Assembly (NCBI GenBank): GCA_965221735.1
Contig: OZ244910.1
Coordinates: 2,542,001-2,606,000, forward strand
DNA length: 64,000 nucleotides
Reading direction: 5' to 3'
DNA from: UBA2991 sp965221735
Lineage (GTDB): Bacteria; Chloroflexota; Dehalococcoidia; Tepidiformales; Tepidiformaceae
Part shown: piece after piece, positions 24,713 to 32,854 of the stretch
Position numbering within the stretch: the first letter of the stretch is position 1
How the letters are laid out: each line of letters starts with the position of its first letter
Notes under the pieces: generated by a model
Told to the model about the DNA's origin: nothing
What the model saw: only the letters and a program-made list of their open reading frames with translations
Database searches by the model: none
Position numbers and translations under genes: made by a program

Positions 24713-24832
24713 ATGGCGGCGCAGACGGGAAAACGGTATCTGTGCCCGGAGTGCGGTGCTGAGTTCATCGTGACGAAGGGCGGCGACGGCGAGCTGAAGT
24801 GCGGCGACACGCCGCTCGAGCAGAAGAAGTAG
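24713..24832 (+). CDS. 39-aa desulforedoxin-like metal-binding microprotein
   Basis: The ATG at 24713 with AGGAGG 7 bases upstream opens a 39-residue protein, MAAQTGKRYLCPECGAEFIV followed by a TKGGDGELKCGDTPLEQKK tail. The pattern G-x-x-Y-x-C-P-x-C-G...G-E-L-x-C-G-x-P resembles the desulforedoxin/desulfoferrodoxin N-terminal iron site, although only three of the usual four cysteines are present. It may bind iron or zinc as a dimer. A second gene of the same shape follows by 13 bases. Confidence 0.7.
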   Translation: MAAQTGKRYLCPECGAEFIVTKGGDGELKCGDTPLEQKK

Positions 24833-24845
24833 CGAGGGACACTCG

Positions 24846-24989
24846 ATGGCCGTACAGCTGGGGAAGCGATACAAGGACGAGCAGACCGGCATTGAGGTGC
24901 TGGTGATCAAGCCGGGCGAATGCGACCTGAAGGTCGACGACCGGGACATGGAGCTGATGCAGCCGAAGGTTCTGCCCTCGGCCGACTAG
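24846..24989 (+). CDS. 47-aa cysteine-poor paralogue of the desulforedoxin-like microprotein
   Basis: The 47-residue product begins MAVQLGKRYKDEQTGIEVLV and contains IKPGECDLKVDDRDMELMQP. It aligns end to end with the preceding protein (GKRY, GIEVLV against GAEFIV, and GE-DLK against GELK). The CPEC cysteines are replaced by D-E-Q-T, and the distal cysteine by V. One isolated cysteine remains, shifted, so the metal site is lost. Tandem duplication followed by loss of metal binding is the simplest reading. A hairpin terminator follows at 25017. Confidence 0.68.
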   Translation: MAVQLGKRYKDEQTGIEVLVIKPGECDLKVDDRDMELMQPKVLPSAD

Positions 24990-25016
24990 CGACCAGCACC
25001 AACGGAGACGACTGTG

Positions 25017-25037
25017 ACGGGGCCCGCGAGGCCCCGT
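25017..25037 (+). terminator. Hairpin terminator after the microprotein pair
   Basis: ACGGGGCC (25017-25024) pairs with GGCCCCGT (25030-25037) over a 5-base loop, followed by a short pyrimidine stretch (TCT). The tail is weak, but the site lies in the only gap before the next gene. Confidence 0.5.
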
Positions 25038-25066
25038 TCTGCTAGGCGGAACAGGGCGAGGGACCG

Positions 25067-25537
25067 GTGAGATTCGAGCAGCTGGTCGAGAACCGCATCC
25101 TGGAGGCGATCGAGGAGGGCGTATTCGCGGGGCTCCCGGGGGAGGGGGCGCCGCTCCAGCTGCGCGACGCGGACCGCCTGGCGGGCGACCTGTGGCTCGC
25201 GCACCACGTCCTCGGCAACGCGGGAGCGCTGCCGGAGTGGCTCGAGCTGGCGCGCACGATCGAGGAGGACAGGAAGCGGCTGTCGGCTATCGAGGGGGAG
25301 CACGGGGCTCTCGTCGAGCGGGCGCGTTCGACGGGAGAGTGGCGGAGGCTGGCGCCGCTCATCGCGGAAAGGCGGCGCGAGTTCGCGGCGGCGGCGCGGT
25401 CGCTGCGGGCGAAGCAGGACCGCTACAACGTGGAGTCGCCGGGGTTCCTGAACGAGCGCCCGGGCATCTGGGTGGAGGAGCGGCTGCGCATCCTGGACGC
25501 GCGCGTGCGGGAAGCGCGGAGCGGCGGGGGAAGCTGA
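25067..25537 (+). CDS. DUF1992 (DnaJC28-like) protein
   Basis: A 156-aa protein matching the DUF1992 pattern: an N-terminal helix (FEQLVENRILEAIEEGVF) and the highly conserved GLPGEGAPLQL turn. A long helical region then ends in LNERPGIWVEERLR in place of the usual conserved asparagine-proline segment. The family is small, soluble and helical, related to the C-terminal part of eukaryotic DNAJC28, and of unknown biochemical role. GTG 25067 has GAGGG just upstream. It stands alone between the microprotein terminator and rpsU. Confidence 0.8.
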   Translation: MRFEQLVENRILEAIEEGVFAGLPGEGAPLQLRDADRLAGDLWLAHHVLGNAGALPEWLELARTIEEDRKRLSAIEGEHGALVERARSTGEWRRLAPLIAERRREFAAAARSLRAKQDRYNVESPGFLNERPGIWVEERLRILDARVREARSGGGS

Positions 25538-25631
25538 CGCATCAGCTTTCGCGAGCGGTCGGCGGGTGGTACCGTGAGCGCTCGCCGTCCGGCCGGCGGC
25601 AGTCGCACCCGAAGGGTGGTGAGCCAGCAAC

Positions 25632-25847
25632 GTGGCTGAAATCATCATCGGCGAGGATGAGCCATTCGAGTCTGCATTGAAGCGCTTCAACAAGCGCGTG
25701 CAGCAGGACGGCATCCTCTCGGAGACGCGCAAGCGCCAGCACTACGAAAAGCCGAGCGTGAAGCGCAAGAAGAAGGAAGCAGCGCGCCTGCGGAAGCTGC
25801 GGAAGAAGCAGCTTCGGGCGGAAGCGCGAGCCCGTTCGGGCCGGTAA
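25632..25847 (+). CDS. rpsU: 30S ribosomal protein S21
   Basis: A 71-aa basic protein with the S21 features GEDEPFESALKRFNKRVQQ, GILSETRKRQHYEKPSVKRK and a KKEAARLRKLRKK tail. It binds near the anti-Shine-Dalgarno end of 16S rRNA and helps initiation. The start is GTG 25632. A yqeY-like gene follows 10 bases later, a common pairing in many bacteria. Confidence 0.94.
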   Translation: MAEIIIGEDEPFESALKRFNKRVQQDGILSETRKRQHYEKPSVKRKKKEAARLRKLRKKQLRAEARARSGR

Positions 25848-25857
25848 CCCTCTTCCC

Positions 25858-26304
25858 GTGGCAGAGCTGAAGGAGCGCATCCAGAGCGACCTGCGCGCGG
25901 CCATGCTCGCGAAAGACGAGCCGCGCAAGGCCGCGCTGCGCATGCTGACGGCGGCGATCAAGAACGCGGAGATCGAGGCGGGCGACGACCTCGCCGAAGG
26001 TGACCTGCTTGTCGTCGTGCAGCGGCAGGTGAAGCAGCGGCGGGAGAGCATCGAGGAGTTCCGCAAGGGCGGCCGCGAGGACCTGGTGGAGCGCGAAGAA
26101 GCGGAGCTCGAGGCGTTCGCGGGCTACTTGCCCGAGGAAGCAAGTCGCGAGGAGATAGAGGAGGCGGCGCGGGCCACGATCGCGGAGACGGGGGCTTCGG
26201 GACCGCGCGACATCGGCAAGGTGATGCCGGTGCTGATCAAGCGCTTCCAGGGGCGGGCGGACGGCCGCGCAATCAGCGAGGTCGTGCGGGGTCTGCTGGG
26301 CTAG
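25858..26304 (+). CDS. GatB/YqeY domain protein
   Basis: A 148-aa, all-helical YqeY protein. It starts ELKERIQSDLRAAMLAKDEPRK and contains LRMLTAAIKNAEIE, QVKQRRESIEEFRKGGR and the C-terminal GPRDIGKVMPVL with a GRADGRAIS-type motif. It resembles the tail domain of the aspartyl/glutamyl-tRNA amidotransferase subunit GatB, which binds tRNA, and free-standing YqeY probably also acts on tRNA. The start is GTG 25858, in an operon with rpsU. It shares CTAG (26301-26304) with the convergent hicB stop. Confidence 0.9.
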   Translation: MAELKERIQSDLRAAMLAKDEPRKAALRMLTAAIKNAEIEAGDDLAEGDLLVVVQRQVKQRRESIEEFRKGGREDLVEREEAELEAFAGYLPEEASREEIEEAARATIAETGASGPRDIGKVMPVLIKRFQGRADGRAISEVVRGLLG

Positions 26305-26534
26305 GCTCGCGCTTCCTCCGGAAGTGGCTGAGGCGTTCGGGGCTCGAGGCCACGCTCCGCGCACACTTCCAGATACGCATCGATGGAAACCCGGAACTCA
26401 CGCTTGATGCCCTCGACGTCGGTCGCCCAGGCGTCAGCAATCGAGTAGGAACCGCTGTTGATGACCTGGGCGTACAGCACTTCGGCATCATCGTCGTAGA
26501 CGACTTCGCCAACGTAGCCCTTGTACTCCAGCAT
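26301..26534 (-). CDS. hicB: HicB-family antitoxin
   Basis: A 77-aa protein starting MLEYKGYVGEVVYDDDAEVL. The partial RNase-H-like fold of HicB antitoxins is recognisable, ending in the SIDAYLEVCAERGLEP segment typical of the family. The ATG at 26534 overlaps the stop of the upstream hicA as TGATG, so translation is coupled. HicB normally sequesters HicA and represses its own operon. No separate DNA-binding C-terminus is present in this short form. The stop shares CTAG with the YqeY gene. Confidence 0.85.
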   Translation of the reverse strand: MLEYKGYVGEVVYDDDAEVLYAQVINSGSYSIADAWATDVEGIKREFRVSIDAYLEVCAERGLEPRTPQPLPEEARA

Positions 26535-26801
26535 CACTCCACTCCTGTCCGCTCAAGGAATCTTACCAAGCGTCGGACGGCGGGTCGCTGCATCTCCGGG
26601 CGGGGGTGAGGCTTGTGCACCACCATGACCTCATCCCCCATGCTGATGGCCACACGAGAACCAGCCCTCTCCTCCAACTCAGCGTTGAGAGCCAAGAGAA
26701 GGGACTCAACCTCCTCCCAGCGGACATCCGGGGGCCGGGGGCGTGGGTGCAGACCGCATCCGTTCCAGGGTTCGGCGATGTCGCCTCCGCAGGCTCGGCA
26801 T
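26534..26801 (-). pseudogene. hicA: HicA-family mRNA-interferase toxin, frameshifted
   Basis: From ATG 26801 (GGGAG just upstream) the frame reads MPSLRRRHRRTLERMRSAPT. It then breaks in a C-rich stretch at 26728-26742 (two runs of five) and resumes one frame over with DVRWEEVESLLLALNAELEE, AGSRVAISM and VVHKPHPRPEMQRPAVRRLVRF. That is the variant HicA family with R-G-S-R-V and H-R-P-H-P-R-type motifs. The span is 3n+1, so one surplus base explains it. As written the toxin is inactive while the antitoxin is intact. It begins 8 bases after the serine hydrolase stop on the same strand. Confidence 0.75.
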
Positions 26802-26809
26802 TACTCCCT

Positions 26810-27949
26810 TCAGCCACCTTCTTCGTCGGGGAACCCGAGCTCGCGGCGCACGAGCGCGCCGATGACCTCGGCTGCGCTCTCCCCTGGCTCGGCGCCGGCG
26901 ACAAGCGAGCTCTTGGTGAGGGCGAAGGCGAACTCGTGCTCGGGGTCGGCGAAGCCGATGGCGCCGCCGGCCCCCGGGTGGCCAAAGGTGGTGGTGCGGG
27001 GACCCATCGCGGTGATGGGACCGGTCTGGAAGTAGCCCAGTGCCTTGCGCACGGGCTGCTGGATGACCATGTCGACATCGTCGGTCTGGAAGCGGGTGGC
27101 GGTGCGGACGCGCTCCTCGGGGAGGATGCGGACGCCGTCGAGCTCGCCGCCGTTGCCCAGCGCGGCGTACATGCGGGCGAGGGAACGGGCGCTCATGAGC
27201 CCGCCGTGGGCGGGGAGGGCGGCGCGGCGGACGAGGGGGTTGTTGTAGGGCTCGGCGACAATGCCGACGGCGGGGGGGATGGCGCGCGCAATGAGCGCGT
27301 CCGGTGGGGCGGGAGGGAGGTCGGGGCGGGGACCGTCGACGAGCGTGGCGACGCGCGGCTCGGAGGCGTCGTCGACGCCCATGTGGATGCCGTCCAGTCC
27401 GAGGGGCGCGCAGATCTCGTCCTGCACGAATTGATTGATGGGCCGTCCGTCCGCGCGCCGGATGATCTCGCCGAGGATCCAGCCGAAGGTGTAGGCGTGG
27501 TAGCCGGTACGGGCGCCGGGCTCCCAGAGGGGCTCGAGGGCGGCAATGGCGTCGCACATGTAGTCCCAGTCGGACATGAGCTCGGGGGTGACGCCGTCGG
27601 GCATCTGGGGGACGCCGGCGCGGTGGGTGAGCGCGTGGCGGATGGTGGCGTACTGCTTGCCGCGCTGGGCGAACTCGGGCCACCAGGCGGCGATGGGCTC
27701 GTCGTAGGCGATGACACCGCGGTCCACCAGCATGTGGATCGCGGTCGCGGTCACGCCCTTGGTGCAGGAGAACGACGTGAAGAGGGTATCGCCGTCGACG
27801 GGGCGGCCGGATTCGACGTCGGCCAGGCCGGCCCAGGTGTCGACGACGAGCTCGCCGTGGTGGTAGGCCGCCACCTGCAGACCCGACTCGACGCCACTGG
27901 CGATAAGCTCCTCGAGCGCGGTCCTGACTACGTCGTTGATGTCCGCCAT
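26810..27949 (-). CDS. Beta-lactamase-fold serine hydrolase (EstB-like)
   Basis: A 379-aa class C-like serine hydrolase, probably an esterase or peptidase. The SxxK nucleophile is S61-C-T-K64 in FSCTKG, with a tyrosine-containing YHAYTFGW segment in the place of YxN. A C-terminal HPGAGG motif stands where KTG/HTG would be. ATG 27949 (MADINDVV) is preferred, with GGTGG upstream, over a GTG 81 bases earlier. No signal peptide is seen, which argues against a periplasmic antibiotic-resistance role. It is followed closely by hicA. Confidence 0.85.
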   Translation of the reverse strand: MADINDVVRTALEELIASGVESGLQVAAYHHGELVVDTWAGLADVESGRPVDGDTLFTSFSCTKGVTATAIHMLVDRGVIAYDEPIAAWWPEFAQRGKQYATIRHALTHRAGVPQMPDGVTPELMSDWDYMCDAIAALEPLWEPGARTGYHAYTFGWILGEIIRRADGRPINQFVQDEICAPLGLDGIHMGVDDASEPRVATLVDGPRPDLPPAPPDALIARAIPPAVGIVAEPYNNPLVRRAALPAHGGLMSARSLARMYAALGNGGELDGVRILPEERVRTATRFQTDDVDMVIQQPVRKALGYFQTGPITAMGPRTTTFGHPGAGGAIGFADPEHEFAFALTKSSLVAGAEPGESAAEVIGALVRRELGFPDEEGG

Positions 27950-28077
27950 TTCGGTCCACCCTTCGGGGGAGAAACTGGCCGGCTCCGGGGCCGGCTCGAG
28001 GCGTAACGATACCGGCTCGCGGGGCGCCACGGCGGCGGGGAGTTGGGGGTGGCTCTGCTATCATCCGAGGTCACCTC

Positions 28078-30210
28078 ATGCTGCGCCGCCGCCCTGATCC
28101 GGTCGTTACCCGCGGAGGCGCGGCTGTCTTTGGCGTGATCATCGCCATCGGCGCCATCGCGCTGGCGATACCCCTGCTTCCCGGAGAGAGCGCTCCCAAC
28201 GAGGGAGACATCGCCCCGCGCGCCTTCGCGGCCGTGCGCGAGAGCGAGTACGTCTCGGAGGAGCTGACGCGGGCAGCGAGGGACGAGGCCGAGGCCACCG
28301 TCGAGCCGGTGATGGCTGCGCTGGAGGAGGTGCCGGAACAGCAGCTGGCGCTGCTGGACACGCTCTTCGAGGAGGTGGCGCGGCTACGCCTGCGTTCCGG
28401 GCTTTCCTCGGATGAGCGGCTGGAGGCGCTCGGTGAATCGCCGGGAGGCATCGGCCTGGGACAGGCGATCCGGTCGACGCTGCTCACGCTCAACCTGCGG
28501 GACCTGGAGGACTTGCGCCAGTCGTCCGTGGAGGGCGTGCGCGCGATCCTGAGCTCGCCCCTTCGCGAGGAAGACAAGCGCAACCGCATCGAGGCGTACC
28601 TGCTGGTGGGCGCGGTGCCGTCGTTCCAGAACGGAGAGGGCGCGCTGCGGGAATTGCTCGACGCCTTCGTCACGCCGACGGTGGCGCTCGACGAGGAGAC
28701 GACGCAGGGGCTCCGGGAGGAGTCGCGGGCGGCGGTGGAACCGGTCCTGGTGACCTACTCCACGGGCGAGGTGATCGTGGAGGAAGGGCAGCGACTGGAT
28801 GCCGTGGTCATCGAGGCGCTGCGGGAGACGGGCGTCATCCGCGAAGGGTTCGACTACTACGACCTGGGAGCGGGGCTCCTGATGGGGGCGGCGCTGGGGA
28901 CGGTGCTGGGGGTCTACCTCTACCGGCTGCAGCCGTTCGAGCGGCCGGCCGAGCGCCGGGGCGTGATGACGCTGCTGGCCGTGCTGGGCACGCTCATCGC
29001 CGTGCGGGTGGCGTTGCCGGAGCTGCTGCCCGACACCGAGGGGCGGTTCTTCGCGTACGCGGTGCCGGTGGGATCAGCCGCGCTGATCGTGTCGTCGGTC
29101 TCGGCGCCGCGGTTCGGGGCGATGGTGGCGGTGGTGGTGGCGCTCTACGCCGGGTTCATCGCGGCTACGGCCCCTTCCCTGGCGGGGGCGGCCTTCACGA
29201 GCGCCCTTGAGCCGCTGGAGCTGGTCATCGCGTACGCGGCAGGGGGGCTGGCTGGGGCGGCGGCCATGCAGCGAACGGAGCGGCTGGGCCGGTTCGCCAT
29301 GGCGGGCATCGCGGTGGCGGCGGCCACGGGGGCGATCCTGCTGGCGTTCTGGCTGCTGACCGAACAGCGCGAGACGCAGGAGCTGGGGTGGCTGGCGATG
29401 GCGGCGGGAGTGGCCGGCGGCGGCTCGGCCGTAATCGGGTTGGGCCTGTACGTGTTCCTCTCGATGGCGCTGCGGGTGACAACGCGGATGCAGCTCATGG
29501 AGCTGGCGCAGGCGGGCCACCCGATCCTGCGTGAGCTGCAGGAGAAGGCGCCGGGCACGTTCCACCACAGCATGCTGGTGGGCACGCTGGCGGAGCAGGC
29601 GGCGAATCGCATCGGGGCGGACGCGCTGCTGGTGCGGGCGGGGGCGTACTACCACGACATCGGCAAGATGCAGCGTCCCGAGTATTTCGTGGAGAACAAC
29701 ATCGACCGGGGGGTGAGCCCGCACGACAGCATCGCCCCGGAGGCGAGCGCCCGGATCATCCTGGGGCACGTGCTGGACGGGATGGACCTCGCGCGCCGCA
29801 GGCGGGTGCCTGCGCTCGTGGGGGACTTCATTGCGCAGCACCACGGCACGCGACTGGTCGACTTCTTCTATCGCAAGGCGCTGGAGCGGGGCGACGTGGA
29901 CGAGGAGGCATTCCGCTACGCCGGGCCGCGGCCGCAGGCGAAGGAGCAGGCGATCGTGATGCTGGCGGACTCCTGCGAGGCGCTCGTGCGGGCGACCCAG
30001 CCCGAGACCCACGAAGCGATCGACGAGCTCGTGGATGGGGTGTTCACGGAGCGGCTGGCGGAGGGCCAGATGGACGAGTGCGACATCACGATGCACGAGC
30101 TGCAGGTGGTCGCGGCGAGCTTCCGGAGCACGCTGCGGGCGGTCTACCATCCGCGCATCGAGTACCCCGACGCGCCCGCTCCGAGCGACGCGGTGGAGGC
30201 TGAGGGGTAG
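28078..30210 (+). CDS. pgpH: 7TM-HD phosphohydrolase (PgpH-type cyclic-di-AMP phosphodiesterase)
   Basis: A 710-aa membrane signalling enzyme. An N-terminal helix leads to an extracytoplasmic 7TMR-HDED region (~45-250), then about seven helices (~260-465) and a cytoplasmic HD domain. The HD metal motifs are FHHSMLVG, YYHDIGKM, DSIAPEASARII, IAQHHGTRL and a late ADSCEALVRA. The family hydrolyses c-di-AMP. TATCAT (28059-28064) lies 13 bases before ATG 28078. Many genomes follow pgpH with ybeY; here purQ follows instead. Confidence 0.9.
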   Translation: MLRRRPDPVVTRGGAAVFGVIIAIGAIALAIPLLPGESAPNEGDIAPRAFAAVRESEYVSEELTRAARDEAEATVEPVMAALEEVPEQQLALLDTLFEEVARLRLRSGLSSDERLEALGESPGGIGLGQAIRSTLLTLNLRDLEDLRQSSVEGVRAILSSPLREEDKRNRIEAYLLVGAVPSFQNGEGALRELLDAFVTPTVALDEETTQGLREESRAAVEPVLVTYSTGEVIVEEGQRLDAVVIEALRETGVIREGFDYYDLGAGLLMGAALGTVLGVYLYRLQPFERPAERRGVMTLLAVLGTLIAVRVALPELLPDTEGRFFAYAVPVGSAALIVSSVSAPRFGAMVAVVVALYAGFIAATAPSLAGAAFTSALEPLELVIAYAAGGLAGAAAMQRTERLGRFAMAGIAVAAATGAILLAFWLLTEQRETQELGWLAMAAGVAGGGSAVIGLGLYVFLSMALRVTTRMQLMELAQAGHPILRELQEKAPGTFHHSMLVGTLAEQAANRIGADALLVRAGAYYHDIGKMQRPEYFVENNIDRGVSPHDSIAPEASARIILGHVLDGMDLARRRRVPALVGDFIAQHHGTRLVDFFYRKALERGDVDEEAFRYAGPRPQAKEQAIVMLADSCEALVRATQPETHEAIDELVDGVFTERLAEGQMDECDITMHELQVVAASFRSTLRAVYHPRIEYPDAPAPSDAVEAEG

Positions 30211-30281
30211 GGCGAGCGGGGAGGGTCACGGGGCGCTGCTATACTGCGGCTGGGCACCCACTGGCCGACGATCGAGGACCG

Positions 30282-30983
30282 ATGCGCTTCGCCATCGTGC
30301 GTTTCCCGGGGACCTGGAGCGACCGCGACACCGAGCATGTGCTCGCGAACGTGCTCGGGCAGGAAGCGGAGATCGTGTGGCACCGCGAGACCTCGCTGGC
30401 GGGGTACGACGCGGTGGTGCTGCCGGGCGGCTTCTCCTACGGGGACTACCTGCGCTGCGGGGCGATCGCGCGCTTCTCGCCGATCATGGAGGAGGTGGTG
30501 CGGGCGGCGGAGGACGGCCTGCCGGTGATCGGGATCTGCAACGGCTTCCAGGTGCTGTGCGAGAGCGGCCTGCTGCCGGGGGCGCTGATCCGCAACCGGA
30601 GCCTGCGCTTCCGCTGCGAGTGGACCCACCTGCGCCGCGAGGGGGACGGGTCGCCGTGGACGGCGGGCATCGGCGAGGGCGAGGTGCTGCGCATTCCCAT
30701 CAGCCACGGCGAGGGGAACTACCAGGCCGACCGCGCGACGCTCGACGAGCTGGAGTCGGCGGGCCGGGTGGTGTTCCGCTACTGCGACGAGCGGGGCGAA
30801 GTGACACCGGACTCGAACCCCAACGGGAGCGCCCGCAACATCGCGGGCATCCGCAACGAGGCCGGGAACGTCCTGGGGATGATGCCCCACCCCGAACGCG
30901 CCGGGGAGGAGCTGACGGGCGGGGCGGACGGAAACCGCATCTGGCAATCGGTGATCGAGGCCGCGGCGGGCGTCGCGGTCTGA
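30282..30983 (+). CDS. purQ: Phosphoribosylformylglycinamidine synthase subunit PurQ (glutaminase)
   Basis: A 233-aa class I glutamine amidotransferase that supplies ammonia to PurL in de novo purine synthesis. LPGGFSYGDYLRCGAIA, the nucleophile cysteine in GICNGFQVL, PISHGEGNY and the catalytic HPE in MPHPER are all present. ATG 30282 lies 36 bases after a TATACT -10 element (30240-30245). PurL is at 33906, separated by five membrane-protein genes on the same strand. No purS was seen in the gap. Confidence 0.93.
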   Translation: MRFAIVRFPGTWSDRDTEHVLANVLGQEAEIVWHRETSLAGYDAVVLPGGFSYGDYLRCGAIARFSPIMEEVVRAAEDGLPVIGICNGFQVLCESGLLPGALIRNRSLRFRCEWTHLRREGDGSPWTAGIGEGEVLRIPISHGEGNYQADRATLDELESAGRVVFRYCDERGEVTPDSNPNGSARNIAGIRNEAGNVLGMMPHPERAGEELTGGADGNRIWQSVIEAAAGVAV

Positions 30984-30996
30984 AAGGAGCGTACGC

Positions 30997-31641
30997 ATGA
31001 CGACGATGAACTCGGAGTATCCGGTTCAACTGGAGATCGACCCTGCGGCTTCGCAGAACCGCTTATCGGTGTTCTTCCGGCCGATCCTGACGATTCCGCA
31101 CTGGATCGCCATCGCCCTTTTGGGCATCCCGGCGGCCCTGGTCTGGCTGTTCGCATCACTCTCGATCGTGATCACCGCTCGCTACCCGGAGGGGCTGTTG
31201 CGGTTCACGACCGGGTACGCCCGCTGGGCCGCCCGGGTGTCGGCCTACGGTGGGTCGCCCAGCCAGCAAGACTGGGGTGGCGCCACTTTCTACCTCGTTA
31301 CCGGTGGCTTTCTGACGGATCGGTACCCTCCCTTCACGCTGGGCGAGGCTCCCGACTACCCCATCCGGCTGCACGTGCAGGAGCAGGTCGAGGGGCGCAA
31401 CCGCCTGACGGGCTTCTTCCCGGTGCGCATCATCATGATCATTCCCCACGCCATCGTGCTGGCCATCCTCAGCATCTTCGTGACGCTGGCCACGATCGTG
31501 GCGTGGCTCGGTGGCACCGTCCTCGGCGAACTGCCGGGTTGGCTGCACAACTTCATCTCGGGCTACGCTCGCTGGTCCGCCCGCGTGGGCGCCTACAGCG
31601 GCCTGCTGGTAGACGAGTACCCGCCGTTCAGCCTGAACTAG
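30997..31641 (+). CDS. DUF4389 membrane protein, copy 1
   Basis: A 214-aa protein made of two homologous halves. Each has a hydrophilic YPVQLEI/YPIRLHV strand, an RLSVFFRPI/RLTGFFPVR turn, one or two long hydrophobic helices with IPH at the start, and a GYARW(A/S)ARV-x-AY segment ending YPPF. This is the DUF4389 repeat, of unknown function. GAAAGGAG precedes ATG 30997. It is 13 bases after purQ and followed by a second DUF4389 gene, suggesting tandem duplication. Confidence 0.8.
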   Translation: MTTMNSEYPVQLEIDPAASQNRLSVFFRPILTIPHWIAIALLGIPAALVWLFASLSIVITARYPEGLLRFTTGYARWAARVSAYGGSPSQQDWGGATFYLVTGGFLTDRYPPFTLGEAPDYPIRLHVQEQVEGRNRLTGFFPVRIIMIIPHAIVLAILSIFVTLATIVAWLGGTVLGELPGWLHNFISGYARWSARVGAYSGLLVDEYPPFSLN

Positions 31642-31680
31642 GGACGGAGGCCACAGGCCACCGACCGAAAGGAGCCCGTC

Positions 31681-32265
31681 ATGACGGTTGAGGCACCTGC
31701 GTATCCGGTTCGGTTCGAGGTCGACGACGCGGCGCCGCAAGGGCGGCTGTCGATCCTGTTCCGGTGGCTGCTCGTCATCCCGCACGTGATCATCCTGGCG
31801 TTGCTGGGGATAGCGGTAGGGATCGTGATCATGCTGGCGTGGTTCGCGATCGTGTTCGCCGGGCGCTCTCCGGCGGCGCTCGTGCGTTTCACGATCGGGT
31901 ACGCGCGCTGGGCGGCGCGGGCCAACGCCTACGGCAGCCTGCTGACGGGGGCGTATCCGCCCTTCTCCATGGACGAAGAGCCGGACTACCCGGTGAGACT
32001 CACCGTGCCGGAACGGACCACCGGGCGGAGCCGGCTGACGACCTTCTTTCGCTGCCTCCTCCTGATCCCGCACGAGATCGTGCTGTACTTCCTCGGCATC
32101 GTCGCCATGTTCGTGGGGTTCGCGGCATGGCTGGCCGGGGTCGTGCTGGGGCGCGTGCCCGGCGGTCTGCACAACTTCCTGGTGGGCTACACCCGCTGGA
32201 CGGAGCGGGCGAGCGCGTACGCGTACCTGCTGGTCGACGACTACCCGCCGTTCAGCTTCGAGTAG
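31681..32265 (+). CDS. DUF4389 membrane protein, copy 2
   Basis: A 194-aa paralogue of the preceding gene with the same internal duplication (YPVRFEVDD / YPVRLTVPE; IPHVIIL / IPHEIVL; GYARWAARANAY / GYTRWTERASAY). It has about four membrane helices and a terminal DDYPPFSFE. GAAAGGAG precedes ATG 31681 with good spacing. The shared IPH and GY-RW motifs suggest a membrane-interface function, but none is established. Confidence 0.8.
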   Translation: MTVEAPAYPVRFEVDDAAPQGRLSILFRWLLVIPHVIILALLGIAVGIVIMLAWFAIVFAGRSPAALVRFTIGYARWAARANAYGSLLTGAYPPFSMDEEPDYPVRLTVPERTTGRSRLTTFFRCLLLIPHEIVLYFLGIVAMFVGFAAWLAGVVLGRVPGGLHNFLVGYTRWTERASAYAYLLVDDYPPFSFE

Positions 32266-32275
32266 GAGACAGGGA

Positions 32276-32845
32276 ATGACGGAAGCGGTCTACGGATCAG
32301 AGCGGCAGGGCCCGGACCTGGAGCTTGCGGGCCAGGGGCGCCGGCTGGCGGCATACGTCCTCGACATCGTCCTCTTCGCTTTCACGCTCGGGGTCGGCTG
32401 GCTGATCTGGCTCCTCATCGTCGGACAGCGGGGCCAGAACCCGGCGAAGCAGCTGCTGGGCATGCATGTAGCCCTCGCCGACGGGAGCCGGGCAGGGCTG
32501 GGGGTGATGCTGCTGCGGGAGATCGTGGCCAAGTGGGCCGTGTTCGCGGTGCTGGACCTGCTGCTGAGCCTCGCGAACCCGGGCGTTGCAGGCACGATCA
32601 CCTCGCTCGCGCTCGCCGTGGCCGCGCTCTGGTGCGCCTGGGACGCGAACCGGCAGTGCCTCTGGGACAAGGTCCTGGGAACCTACGTGGTTCACGAGGG
32701 AGACACGCCCGCAGGGGCGAGGGCCACGACCGCCGCCGACCGGGCCGCCGAGAACCTCGACACACTCCAGGATCTGCACGCGCGCGGCCTCCTGACGGAC
32801 GAGGAGTACGAAGAACGCCGGGCGCGCGAGGTCGAGCGTCTGTAG
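32276..32845 (+). CDS. RDD-family membrane protein with SHOCT tail, copy 1
   Basis: A 189-aa protein. The RDD domain (~20-135) has RRLAAYVLDIVLFAFTLGVGWLIW, the NPAKQLLGM motif and a terminal RQCLWDKVLGT signature. A short helical SHOCT domain (LHARGLLTDEEYEERRAREV) follows at the C-terminus. The arginine of the canonical R-D-D is followed here by Y-x-x-D-I. RDD proteins are small membrane proteins of largely unknown role, with some linked to ion exchange. It is the first of three tandem copies. Confidence 0.82.
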   Translation: MTEAVYGSERQGPDLELAGQGRRLAAYVLDIVLFAFTLGVGWLIWLLIVGQRGQNPAKQLLGMHVALADGSRAGLGVMLLREIVAKWAVFAVLDLLLSLANPGVAGTITSLALAVAALWCAWDANRQCLWDKVLGTYVVHEGDTPAGARATTAADRAAENLDTLQDLHARGLLTDEEYEERRAREVERL

Positions 32846-32854
32846 GCTCCACTG

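Noticed and set aside
26810..27949. Serine hydrolase as an antibiotic beta-lactamase
   Set aside because: It has SxxK but no signal peptide, and its other motifs resemble EstB-type esterases more than class C resistance enzymes.
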